From the NCBI GenBank assembly GCA_015499995.1, contig JADNRV010000149.1:62001-126000 (forward strand): 64,000 bases of DNA. Direction: 5' to 3'. Shown in pieces: positions 33,669 to 44,975 of the stretch. The notes under the pieces were generated by a model, which saw nothing but the letters and a program-made list of their open reading frames with translations, searched no databases and was not told the origin of the DNA. A program made the translations under genes and the position numbers. Numbering within the stretch: position 1 is the first letter of the stretch; each line of letters begins with the position of its first letter. The stretch is from Flammula alnicola (Eukaryota; Basidiomycota; Agaricomycetes; Agaricales; Strophariaceae).

Positions 33669-36176
33669 CCACGCCCCCTATGGGTAGGAGGCCCGCAAGG
33701 GCCTCAACCCCTCCCGAAGGCGAAGTACGGAATGCACCCGTAATCCAAAGAGCAGCCTTACGCTGGACTTGCGTAAGCTGTTTAATGAGGCCCTTGTTGC
33801 GGGCGCCCTTGAAAAACCACATGCGATACCCATACGTGAATATGGGGATTACACATGTGCGATATAGGAGGCGCTTCTGCATAGGCAGGAGACCCCGAGT
33901 AGAAGACCCAAGCATCCGCATCGATACAACCGATGTGAACCCCTTGGTGGAGTAGTACCGAACATGCTCATTGAAGGTGAGCTTGTGATCGAAATAGAAA
34001 CCTAGGTACCGCCAAAACGGCTTGGGCTTGAGGTAATTAGCCCGATCTCCAGTGTAAGGTGCATACCCGAGATCGATGCTGGGATTATAGTAAGCGTGGG
34101 ACCTATCGAAATGATAGATCTCAGACTTGTCGTGCTCGAGCGCCAAAGCAAAAGCCTTGAACAGCTCGAAGATAACAGCGTATGCCTTCTTGAGCATCGC
34201 AATATTATGATCCAGCCACTCATCCTGAACAATGAGCGTGCCATCATCAACATACGAGAGGAGGTCAACCCTCAACCCAAGGTCGAGGCACCGCTTCTCG
34301 AACATGCACATAATAGGCGCCAGGTAGATAGCCGGCAAGACAGGGGACAAGGCCGATCCCTGGCCCACCCCCATGTCTGCCTGTAGTGGATCTGACAAAA
34401 AGGAATTCCACGCATATTGCGTCTTCCTTTCTACCAGATAAGATGCGAAAAACTTGACCACCAACGGAGGGAAGCCAAGTTTCCGAAGAATAATCACAAG
34501 CGCCTCGTGATTAAGTGAAGGGAAAAACTGAGCGAGATCAAAAGCGACCACGCTAGTCTTCAAACCCTTAGCCCAGCCTGCATGCACAATGTGCATGAGG
34601 AAGAGCCCAGCATCCTCAGTGGAGCGCTGACGCACGCCACCCACCTGGTTAGGATGGAAAATATCCAGCCTGACAGCGTCGAACTGAATGCGGTTGGAGA
34701 TCATTTTCTCGATCAATTTACCAATGGTATTCAGGAGCACAATGGGCCTGAATGCCTTCGGTGCAGAGTAGGATGGCTTATTCGGCTTGGGTATAATTAC
34801 CGAAAGTGAATCCTTAAATACCGATGGCCAATAGCCCACACGCATGCAGGCATTGGCAATCGAGAGGAGGACCTCAACAGAATGAGGGTCGCGACGTACT
34901 ATCCCCTTCAGGTGGGACCAATTGACATGATCCGGACCCGGAGCAGACAGACCGGAACATGCAGAGAGAGCCTCTGTGAGTTCCAGTGCGGAGAAACGAA
35001 TCCACTCCCTAACAGGCAAGGTGGGGAGAGAATTCAACAAATTGGCATCAAACACTCTGTCAGAGGCAGAGTTGTAGGTGCCGTGAAGTGCGTCCCAAAG
35101 GGCGGGCATGTCATTGCAATGCTTGCCACGATAATGGAGAGCCTCACAAGGAGGAAGTTTGCGCTGTTGGACCCAATTCATGAGGTCCCACGGGCGCTTG
35201 TTAGCAGATGTGATTTCATGGATCCGCTGATCAAAGAACTCGCGCTTGACATCTCGGACAGATTTCCGAAAAGATTTCTAATCCTCGGGCAGATGACTGC
35301 GCCGGAACATGTCAAGGGCGTCAGAGCACTCCTGGGTCCACCAGGGCTTAGATCGCTGGGTAACAAAGGACTCTTTAGCATGGGAATCCCATGCAGAAGA
35401 GAAGACAAAAGCCACCGCTTGCGCAGCAGCCTCGATCTGTTCCTCGGAGTTTAGAGGAGCAGCCGGGTCCATAGCCCGAAGCCTCGAACTAATAGAATTG
35501 ATGAACGCTGGAACATCATCAGTAGGAAGAGACATCCGAACCGCCCCATCAGGGGCGGGAGAGATGTCCAATGTAGTCGAAATCGGAATGTGGTCCGATT
35601 TGAGCTGAATGTCCGGGCATCGGACAGTAGTTCAGTCGATCACCTGGTTAGGTGGGACGAAAGCCAGATCGATCACCGTTTTGCATTTGGTGGGATCTCT
35701 TGGTATGTGTGTGGGCCCTGGGTTGCCAAAAGCAGCCAGTTCAAGCCCAAGAATAGCAGCGGACTGCTGCAGTGAGATAGCGCATCCCTCCCGACCACTG
35801 TGACCTTCGTCCCAGTCCTCGGAGAGTGCGTTAAAGTCCCCGCCCATGAAATGGAAGCGAGGGAGTGTAGTGTCATGGTTCTTGAGCCAATTAATGGCCC
35901 CATGATCTGCGTCAGAATAGACATTCATCAAAAAGAAGGTCTCAGCACTTGTTGAGAGTGACAGGACCTGTATATCGGGGTGATCAATCACATCCCTCCA
36001 TATAGATGGATGATACTGGGCTAGCCTAGTCGAAACATAGGTCATAACCCGGGGACGCTCATCGGCAGTAGTTGGTGCACGGACCATTGCCAGCCAATCT
36101 GGGTGGTTCGGTGCGCCTATGACATCCTCGCCCTTTCTGGTTTTAGCAGACGGGGCGGTCCTTCAGATATTGCGCA

Positions 36177-36740
36177 TGCTGTGTCCTATTTGGCACGCTT
36201 TAACTGCAATCCTGGTCCCAGGCATTGGGCTGCTGTCAAGCATTTGTTCCGCTATCTCAAGGGCACCTTAGAGTACAAGTTGCAGTATTCTGGTGAAATT
36301 GGCTCTGAGCTATTCACCACTTACTCTGATGCTGCTCATGGTGATTGCATTGACACTGGCCGCTCTACTGGTGGTTATGTGACCATGATGGCTGGTGGTG
36401 CTATTGGCTGGGGCAGTAAACTGCCAAGTCTAGTTACTTTGTCCACTACTGAATCTGAGTATGTGGCTGCAGTTGAGGCTGGCAAGGAGATTGCCTGGAT
36501 GCGCAATATCCTTGGTGAATTTGGCTATATTGTTGACCAGCCATCTACTTTACACATGGACAATCAGTCTGCTATCAGTGTGTCCAAGAATCCTGAGCAT
36601 CATGGACGCATGAAACACTTGGATCTGCGCTTTTACTGGCTTAGGGATGCTATTAATGACAAACACATTGCCCCTTCTTATATTCCTACTGCAGAACAAA
36701 TTGCAGATATTCTTGTTAAAACTGCCTGCACATGTCTCCA
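36177..36740 (+). pseudogene. Ty1/copia RNase H (3' end of pol)
   Basis: The copia pol frame resumes after P4 as HAVSYLARFNCNPGPRHW, then the RNase H domain: YSDAAHGDC (first Asp), TLSTTESEYVAAVEAGKE (Glu), HMDNQSAISVSKNPEHHGRMKHLD (Asp). It ends at PTAEQIADILVK, the usual copia C-terminus, after which the frame enters non-coding repeat sequence. The segment is open, but the element as a whole is dead because of the four insertions and the RT gap. Confidence 0.9.
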
Positions 36741-36743
36741 AGT

Positions 36744-36790
36744 TATCTTATCTTATCTTATCTTATCTCTTATCTTATCTCTTATCTGCA
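36744..36790 (+). repeat. Short tandem repeat of the TTATC/TCTTATC type
   Basis: Imperfect repeats of TTATC (ATCTTATCTTATCTTATCTTATCTCTTATC...) lie directly after the copia pol frame and before the putative LTR. They replace the expected polypurine tract region. Confidence 0.8.
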
Positions 36791-37045
36791 CTTCCTCCTT
36801 TTCACTTGTTGTGCATTTGTAGATTAGATTCTTATCAAGTTCTAGATCATCTCCAGATCATCCACAGATGCTTTCTAGATCCTTTCTATTTAGTATATAA
36901 AGTCTTTTGACATTTGCCAGAAGTCCTTAGTTACTCACTCTGGACTTCAGCTTACTATAGCTCCTGTGTCCCTCGCTTCGAGTTGCTCATATTAGGCGCA
37001 CAGCTGCGTCACACGTTCCCGTGCTTGCCACCTTTAACACCGAGC
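36790..37045 (+). repeat. Putative 3' LTR of the Ty1/copia element
   Basis: Non-coding sequence follows pol with a TATA box (TATATAAAG, 36894-36902) and a pyrimidine-rich downstream region. The 5' LTR lies outside the window beyond P1, so the ends cannot be fixed by comparison. The boundaries given are approximate. Confidence 0.45.
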
Positions 37046-37052
37046 CATATTC

Positions 37053-38714
37053 ATGCTCACTGACAAGGATTTCTCTGAAATCAATGCATTTATGGCAAAG
37101 TTTCTGAAGGCCAAATGCCAGCTTTGCTTTTGGCATTGTTTATGGGCAATAAAAACATGGCTATCTATTCTTCGGAGGCGTCCAAAATTCTACAATGCAC
37201 AGGAAGCAAAAGCAGAATTCACCTGGATTGACGAAAATTTTGTTCCTTGTGCACAGATTAAAGATCCTGCTGGAAAGATGTGTTATATCCATTGCTATAG
37301 CAAGTTAATTTATCTAACATCTAATTACAGTCGCAGTCACAATACATCCCACAGAAGCTCATCCCAAGGGTTACCATTTTTCTTGGAGGTGTTATTATGA
37401 ATGCAAACAAGCCTCCGCTGCTGCCACTAGTGCAGCAACCAGCTTTACAATTAAACGCGCATGTTCAGACTATTCCATGCCCAAGTGCAGATGCAGCTTC
37501 AGGTGACCAAGAAGATGCAGAAACAGAAGGCAATTTAGTCGATCAAGTTAATAAATTAGTCGACGGCAATGCACAGGATTCCGAAGACAGCCCAGACTGG
37601 ATGTTTGATGCAGATGAGACAGTTTTACCTGACCCCAACTATGTCTTTTGCCCTTCCGCACACTGCAAGCAGATCCTCCACCTATTCACAAAACATTTCT
37701 GCCAGCATCCATTATTCCCGGAATGCCGCGAGACTTCCCTCACCGCAGATGAGATCCGCCGGGCTGCTGTTTTTGAGATGTATGATTTTTGCCATAAGTG
37801 CGGCCTTCAAGAAGTCTGGGGCTATATGTGGACAAGTTGGTACTCTTCAAAAATGTGGAAGCTTTGGGCAAGATCGACTTCACCTTATCTTTCACAGCTT
37901 CGAACAACTATGGGTGTTGAAAACTTCTGGCGACAGCTGAAACACAATTATCTTCACAGTGTTCTGTGATCCCGACTAGACCATCTCATCTGGATCCTGA
38001 TCTACAAGGTCACTCCGTCATACTATGCTCGAACACAAATTCTCATCGACACTCACTGCTTGGGTCAGTCAAAACCATTGACTACATATCAGAGTGCCTT
38101 CAAGGAATCCTGGATCACACTCTTGAAGATGACAGTCAGTGATAAACCCTATACAACAGATGTCAGCAAGTGGACATGTAACTGCAGGCAGCAAAAATAC
38201 CACTGTCACCATTTGTGCAAGCATCTCGTGCAGGCTGTTGGTACTCCTGAAACGTGCTTGTTTAGGAATATCGTACGTCGTCATGTCACACCCAGCCTTG
38301 GTTGTCAAAGGCTCAGACCATGGAGAATACATTGAACCAGATGGCAGCATTATGGACGGTGATGACAATACTTGGTCAGGTGATAAGAAGGTTCTTGAAG
38401 GCGATGGCGATGGCGGGTGGAAGGAACTGGTGGGAAGGTCAAATTCCGCAATCAGCAGTGCTATTGCTGTTGGGGAAACAATGGCATCTCCTCCTTCATC
38501 CAGAAAATGGAGATATCGGCCAAGCTCCAAGGATGAGAAAGTAAATAACAACTCACCAAAGTGCATCTACAACCCAGAGCCCGAGGTCATCGATCTTACC
38601 ATGAGTTCTCCGCTTCCAGATCACGTCAAACTCCCTCAATCAGAAGTTGAAAGGAGATGGGTAAAGAACACCATAGGCTACATGTCTCAAGTTGAGCGGC
38701 CTTCTCACGACTGA
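37053..38714 (+). pseudogene. Mutator-like (MULE) transposase remnant with SWIM zinc finger
   Basis: The remains are spread over three frames. 37053-37400 (KAKCQLCFWHCLWAIKTWLS...) resembles the core of fungal MULE transposases. 37397-37969 gives VFEMYDFCHKCGLQEVWGYM and TMGVENFWRQLKHNYLH. 38060-38335 carries the SWIM finger WTCNCRQQKYHCHHLCKHL (CxC...CxH). 38250-38714 holds an acidic tail (PEVIDLTMSS, a SUMO-interaction-like patch). The N-terminal half and the terminal inverted repeats are not seen. Stops and frame changes show it is inactive. Cut-and-paste DNA transposition is the family function. Confidence 0.72.
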
Positions 38715-38861
38715 AAGATGCATCATGTCCTCGGAGGGAAATGGACTAACTTACATAACCTAGTATAAGGGTTTTTTTTTTTGGCTTAGGTCTTCTTTTC
38801 TTTTTCAATATTAATTGACCTTATGAATATATAAAACTACCTAAAGTATTGCATTGAATTT

Positions 38862-39611
38862 ATGTTATTGAATTTCTGTCAGAACCGGTCACGAATGTCA
38901 AAACTGCCTCTGAGACGCGCGTCAATCACGAAGTCCCTTTGCGGTGTTTTCCAGATGTCACGTGTTTTTGACAAACCTGCTGGGTCAATGGCTTTCAATC
39001 AAACTCAGGCTTCTCTTATCCAACACTTATCCAACATGCAACTTATCAACCAGGCTGAGTCTTAACTCCGATCTGCTGAAGCGAAAATGTTTGCCCTGCA
39101 GGCAACTGCGGACAGTACCACCCTGCTCCTAGCATTCACGACAACCAATGAAGGTCGCCTCGCCATTCAGGACCACCTTAATTCACTGAATGGCCATATC
39201 AGATCTTCTGAGGCCACTGTAGATCAGATGATGACTAACCTTGCTGCGCTCCACTCGCGCCTCCTTCCCGTTGTCCCTGCTGCCAGTACGTTTGTTTCCG
39301 ACATTGCTCACGCCCAGGGCGACATTCCTCCCATGGCCAATGTCTCTCCACAGCCTACCATCTCAAACAAACGTGCCAGATCATCAATGGAAGACAATGA
39401 TACTGACAGCGAGAACAACAAGGGCATTAACAGGGCCGAGCATGCTGTTAGAATTGAGAATACGCGGGGAACTAACACTTCCAAGGCTGCGAATGCCCTG
39501 ATGGAAATTGACGATCACAACAATCCTCGCCAGGTACATCTTTCACTTCCTCATTCTCTTTCTTTCTATTTTAATGCCTCTCCTCCGATCGCCATAGTAA
39601 AATCTCGTTGA
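38862..39611 (+). pseudogene. ORF1 of the old LINE
   Basis: One frame from about 38862 to 39611 is broken by a TAA at 39063-39065 (likely CAA to TAA). Heptad-like stretches (EGRLAIQDHLNSLNGHIRSSEATVDQMMTNLAALHSRL) suggest a coiled coil, as is common in LINE ORF1 proteins, followed by a charged segment. No zinc knuckle is seen. Confidence 0.5.
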
Positions 39612-39618
39612 TACCTCA

Positions 39619-41052
39619 ATGCTTGTGGACAAATTATGGCCCGCATCCCTCCGCTCCCATATACTATGTCCTTACTACATTAATAGGCATCGGTCAGACG
39701 AGAATTATTCTACTTCTTCTCCTTATCTTCTTTCTTTGAGCTTTAAATTTCATTTTCCTTTACAAAATCATTCGCCCTGCCACTATAACTCTCGCCCATC
39801 TCCTCTTCTTTTATTTGTTTTGTTAATTTTCATATTTCTCTCCCTAATAAAAGTGGCCATCGCTGCCAGTCCTTTACCTTTCCGCACTATAGCCATTAAC
39901 GCCAATGGACTGGCTGATGTTTCAAAGATCGCCACTATCGAGGAGATGATCATTGCCTCCCAACCCCATGCTTTCGTGATTAGTGAGACAAAGACCACAC
40001 ATCATGTTTCCTCTCAGTTGGGCCATCTCCGTTCACAGGGCTATGACTTCCATGAGAGTCCCGGCTGCCCTGTAAACTCGCGAAATGCTGGAAAATGGGG
40101 GGTAATTATAGGCTTTTGCGCTGGGCTATTTTCCTCTCAACTTGTCTCATTACCTGCCCATCTTTCTGGTTGTACTGTAGCTCTTGATCTCATGATCCCT
40201 ACATCCACTGGCCATTGTTTCACACATTGGCTCATTGGGCTTTATGCACCCTGGGATCCTGGGACCACTGATGATGACAACTCACTCTTCTGGCCTTCTA
40301 GTATAGATTTCTGCAACAGCTCCCCCTTCTCGTGGTCAACCATAGGCAATGTCAATGCAACACTATCCTCCGTGGAGACCAGTGCTCAATCTTACACCAT
40401 GACTCCTGCCCACCGCGCATATATGGACTTCCTCAATCATGTCGATGGCATCGATCTTTGGTCCATCCAGCCTCAACCTAATCTCCGTACACAATACACT
40501 CATCGGGGATTTTCCAGTGCATACTCTGGTGCTGCCCATTGCACACCATGCAGCATTATTGACTGTGTGGCATCATCTCACATTGGTGTTGTATCTGGCC
40601 TGATTGAAACTATGCGGGCCTTTATCCCTTGTACAGACCATCGACCTATCACATCCTGTCTTGTCCTCTCAGCACCTCCACATTCCGGTACTCCAGCGAT
40701 TCCTGAGGAAAAACCGCCCTCCTCCTATGCCCCTCATTTTTGCTATCCCTCTGACACTTTCACTCAAATCATTGATGAGGCCATCTCTTCTGAACCAAGT
40801 CCACTCGCCAATATCACCGATGACCTACAATTTGAGAAGAGATATTCTTCTCTTTCTCAAATCTTCATCTCAGCTGCGCACACTGCTTTTATTCTCCCTA
40901 CTTCAAGAACCCCATATCGTACAACCAAACCCACTAACCCGACCATCCGTCTTGTTCTTCGAGAGAACCAATGCATCAACTGTCTAATCGCAGCTATGAA
41001 CACATTCTTGGCATGTGGCCAAAATACCTACCCTCCTGCACCATGGGTCTGA
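39619..41052 (+). pseudogene. ORF2 endonuclease domain of the old LINE
   Basis: From about 39870 the translation reads as an AP-endonuclease-like domain: RTIAINANGLADVSKIATI (N-terminal strand with Asn), ISETKT (catalytic Glu), VIIGF, IGNVNATLS in place of the usual GDFN motif, and DHRPITSCLV (C-terminal catalytic Asp-His). The frame ends at TGA 41050-41052, and the same frame continues as RT beyond it. The Leu/Phe-rich leader from 39619 is probably untranslated sequence read through. Confidence 0.75.
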
Positions 41053-42652
41053 TCCTATTTCACCAGCTTCTATGCCTCCCATCGACCCCCTGAGGATTCT
41101 GCCACCCACTTCTGGGACTATCTATGGCACCTTCATCGCATGCTCCACAAGATTTGTTTTTCTGAAGAGTGTTGCGAACTCGAAACTCGTCAGCAGAAAA
41201 CCTCTTCTGCAAAGATTTCATCTGTGCTGAAGGGCAGTTCAGCAAAGATGTTATTTGACCAAAAATACTTGGCACTACCCCTTGCGCTTTCCCCTTCGCC
41301 TGATTCCAATTTACAGAACCTCCGAACTGGAGAAGAGAATATTAAGCGTACTACTGCAGAATATTTTCAAACTCTTTACACATGTTCACAGTGGCCACCC
41401 CAGGATAAGCCTTGGCTAACCTGTTCTGCTGTGAAAGCTGTAAAAGACCGCACATCCTCTGACCCATTTACTTGGCCTTGCCCTATGACCCTCAACAATC
41501 TCTGACAGATCTTATCAAAGGGCAACCCCAAGCCCACCCCAGGTTCTGATGGATGGGAGAAATGGTTTGTCAAACGGTTAGGTGATCGTGCACTTGAGGC
41601 AGTGCTCGACTTGCTTAACTACATCATCACCTGCTCTCATTTCCCCGATTGTGTAAAACAAACCAATATTTCCACCATTCACAAGCATGGTCCTTCCGTT
41701 TTTCTACAGAACTACCGTGGTATTGCATGTAATAACCTTCTCCTCAACCTTGTCTTCGGTTGGCTCAACTCGCTCCTCATGCCTTACATTGCAAAGCACT
41801 CGGTCATCCCAGAATGTCAACTCACAATGCAACCAGGTGTCCAGGGTTGTGACCTCCTTTCCTTCATATCTCAGATGGAATGCTGGGCTGAACGTGAAAA
41901 TATCCCCCTATATATTCTCCAGCGAGACCAGAAAAAGGGTTTTGATATGCTAGAACCCCAGGGCTTCTACGACGCACTTGAGGCATATGGCCTTCCATCC
42001 ACTATCTCCGACCTCGACCGTTCCTCCTAGGAAAATGTGCCCTATCATGTTAAAACTGCCTACGGTTTCACTGAACCCTTTATAGTAAATGGCGTCACCA
42101 AGCAAAGGAGGCTCTCTCTCTCCTCTCAAATGTACCCTCACCACCAGTTTGGCAAACCATTGGATATCCGACCTCATTATGCACCATGCTGGCCATATTA
42201 CAATCTGGTCTCACAATGCCTGCCTCGCCCAACCTCACACCCCCGCCGACCATCTATCCCAATCAATTTGCATGGTCGAGGCCATGGACGACAGCTTGGT
42301 CATAACATCAAGCATGTCTACCATGCTTTACATTGCTCATCTCGCTGATCGATTCCAGGCCACTTATGGTTGGGAAACAGAATGGCATAAAAGTATGTTC
42401 TATGCTTACTGTGCACCCGAATTCCCTCCTACCATCCCAACCGACCAAACTGTTGATATACCATCTGTCAAACCCGAAAACCCTTCCTCCAATGAAACTA
42501 GACTGCACTCAGTCCCTGTGACAACTAGCAACACAGTGTTCCTCTGCATTCCAATTAATCGCCCAGACCTCTATTTCCAACATCTGCAGGACTTAGTCTC
42601 AAACTTTACCTTTTCGCTTTTGTCTCAACCACTTCCTGTGATGGCTCTGTGA
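41053..42652 (+). pseudogene. ORF2 reverse transcriptase region of the old LINE
   Basis: The frame continuous with the endonuclease resumes after the stop and includes KGNPKPTPGSDGWEKW, ISTIHKHG...NYRGIA (RT block 2-3 style), LQRDQKKGFDML and GLPSTISDLD. In-frame TGA (41503) and TAG (42028) break it. After about 42089 the frame shifts. I do not see an intact YxDD, and the best-placed segment (MVEAMDDSLV, about 42270-42300) keeps only the DD. Confidence 0.7.
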
Positions 42653-44470
42653 CGAATCCTATCACAATGCTTGGTCTCCAAACTTCGACCTTTGCTGAGT
42701 TTTCAAACGATATCCTCCAAGCATGCTGCCGCACTTGACCAGCAAATTGCTCACAAAGTTCACTCATATTTGGGAATGCCATTCCACTTTCGCACCTCCA
42801 TCCTTACTGCCCCAATCGACAACTGGGGCCTTGGATTCTCCTCCCGCCTTAACGACTCTCTCTCAGTTGCTGGCCTCCAGTGAGACCTTAACCATCACAT
42901 TCCCTCTTTTCAGAATATGGCTCACATCTCGCTCGCAGACTGGACATGTTTATATAACAAATGTCGGTCACCCCTTACCTTACCCAATCAGTCCTGCTCT
43001 TTTTCCCGCCTCCACTGTTACCTACCAGCAACATGGATCCACGCTTTCACAAACCTTCAACAGACCCACACTTCCCTACTCTCTACCGATCTCAGCTACA
43101 TCCTTCTCAGTTCTGTATCTCTCCACCACCTTAACAACCTTCTCCCAATCGACCATCATCTGCCAAGTCGCCTTGTTTTACAGATATGGGTTTACTTTCC
43201 TCTCCCAACTTGGCCAATGGGATCTCGACCTTACCTCCTATCTACCGCTCACTTTCTGTCCTTTCCACTTGGCCTTTTCGCCAGCCCAGAATTTGATTGC
43301 AAGAGATTGGCCTATTGTTTCCTCCTGGCTCTCCTCTCTTCCATCCTACCTATCCTCTCTCTCCTATCCTGATATCACCCTTCTTTTCCCTCAACTATTC
43401 CGCCAGTATCTCGCTGAGCACATTATTCTTGCGCTCTCTCAGTTTTCGTCCGCATTCCCACACCAAGCCCCCAGACACCTCTTTTCTTCCAATGCTTCAC
43501 ACGTTAACCATGGACATTCTTCTTCAGTCAACTTTGCTGTCATCACCAATGGCAACACGTTCTCTGCCTCGCTTAATGCCTTTGGTCCTCGACCTACAAT
43601 CCTCCAAGGCGAGGCCTATGGCATAGTAGCAGCATTCTTGCTCGCTCGGCAACATCAAACACAATGTTCATCCACAAGAAATGCAGGAATAGATGCTGAG
43701 GATTTTGGATTAGCAGGAATAGACAACGGGGCCTCCACAACAGTATACACTGACCATCTCAATTCCGTCCATTTCATTAACAGTTTCAACACTTCTACCT
43801 CACTTACATCACACCCCGCCTGCTCCCTCTATTGTTGGATCCTTAATATTCGTAGTCCTACATCCCCTCGTCCTACATCTCCTTCTCCTGCCCAAGTCCC
43901 CACTGCAACCCTACGCCTAGAACATGTCCGTGCCCATACATCATCAACATCGTTACCCAGTGCACTGAACTGTCTCGCAGACCACATTGCCTCATCCTCA
44001 CAATGGTTCTTTGTGCCACCTCCCGCAGTACCTGTTCCCACATTCACGATGGATCTGTTTACACCCTATTCCTCATCCAGCGGCTTCATTGAATCCAACC
44101 TAGCCACCCACATTGATCAAGCCCTGTCTCGGAACATGTCTACCTATCCTCTGTGCATTGTTTCTCACCTCCTATATGATGCCAACAGCCCACCTCAATA
44201 TCCCTACCTTCATGCTCTCTCATCATATTCGGCCGTTATTCAACTCTATAGCTGATCCAACCAACTCGACTCTGCATACACTCTATCAGCTCATCTCGGC
44301 ACTCTACAACAACCCTGGTGTCGTTTCAACTGTCAATGTTTCGAAACACCACACCACCTCTTTACGGTTTGCCCACGTTTTGCTGAATTCCGCGATGACG
44401 CGACTCAGTCACTCCGTGCTGCCGTTTGTACCACCCTCGAAACCTTCCAGTTGAACCCGACAAACCTCCC
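42653..44470 (+). pseudogene. ORF2 RNase H and C-terminal region of the old LINE
   Basis: From 42723 a third frame is open to 44255. An RNase H-like domain is visible at about 43520-44000: FAVITNGNTFSASLN (first acidic position replaced by Asn), LQGEAYGIVAAFLLA (Glu), TTVYTDHLNSVHFIN (Asp) and LEHVRAHTS...ALNCLADHIAS (His and Asp of the last motif). A His/Cys-containing C-terminal region follows after another frame change. Replacement of the first catalytic Asp fits decay. Confidence 0.65.
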
Positions 44471-44950
44471 CGAGATCATGATGATAATAATGAATCTCTT
44501 TGCAGACTCATCTTGTTGGCCCACTGCACGATCTTTTTATTACCTTGGCATCATACCTCCCATTCACTTCCCTACTGGCGAGATACTGCAACACCTAACA
44601 GGGATACAACACCAGCGTCTTCATCAATGACTTATGGATGATTGCCACATCACGGCTATTCGACTAGCAGCACACATTTGGGGAACTGTCTGTCGTACCT
44701 TTTCTCCTTTTTTCACTTCTCGTAGACCTACAAAATCTATCCCACTTCCACATCATCTCTCCCACATTGTATCATCTACCCCTCGCCTCACTATTTCCTA
44801 TATTTAACTACTGCGCATATTATCTATCTTTCTTTCTTTTCTATCTTTCTTGCCTTCTTTTCTTCTTGTCTTTCCTCTTTTCTTTCCGACGACGAGCTGG
44901 CGAGGTAACGTAGTTACCTGAATTACTTATGTAATGTAGTCAGCCAAAAC

Positions 44951-44974
44951 TAATTCTAATTCTAATTCTAATTC
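44951..44974 (+). repeat. (TAATTC)4 LINE 3' terminus
   Basis: Four copies of TAATTC close the old LINE. Such short tandem repeats, instead of poly(A), are the usual 3' end of one class of fungal LINEs. Confidence 0.85.
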
Positions 44975-44975
44975 A

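Larger units (their letters stand above)
31993..33679 (-). mobile_element. Chimeric retroelement C4: tRNA-headed module fused to the LINE-Q 3' UTR
   Basis: Flanked by ATGGGTAGGAGGCCC (31978-31992 and 33680-33694) in P4. Read on the minus strand it opens GGGGCGTGGTGGCTTAGCGG, almost identical to C1 for the first 200 nt, and continues about 1.2 kb to the terminal hairpin (32489-32463) and CTAAACTTCGG. At about 32455 it becomes LINE-Q 3' UTR (TTCCATTATGAGCGATAAATCCCGCGAGG), ending in a poly(A) (T-tract from 31993). The module is thus joined to a different LINE family from C1 and C3. Confidence 0.88.
30162..36163 (-). mobile_element. LINE-P copy P4, 5'-truncated in the endonuclease, contains C4
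   Basis: Flanked by CAGATATTGCGCA (30149-30161 and 36164-36176) in the copia RT. The minus-strand order is a truncated endonuclease (from about 36163, APSAKTRKGE), then the linker, RT, RNase H (31800-31380) and 3' UTR. The poly(A) is seen as a T-tract with interruptions (30162-30189). C4 is inserted at 31993-33679 in the RT/RNase H spacer. The 5' truncation means it never carried ORF1. Confidence 0.92.
30724..36163 (-). pseudogene. LINE-P ORF2 of P4, truncated, with nonsense codon and frameshift
   Basis: EN residues are readable at 36163-35280 (FMGGDFNALSEDWDEGH; the SDHIPIS region near 35590), ended by an in-frame TAG at 35278-35280, the same nonsense codon as in P2. RT is open at 35181-33700 (FDLAQFFPSLNHE, SYVDDGTLIVQ at about 34245). 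It is interrupted by C4 and resumes at 31977. RNase H (AGVDGSCPPEW, DAELFAIRVAV, FTDAMHAA) follows. A small deletion near 30893 shifts the frame before the Cys/His tail, and the expected stop corresponds to 30724. Non-functional. Confidence 0.87.
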
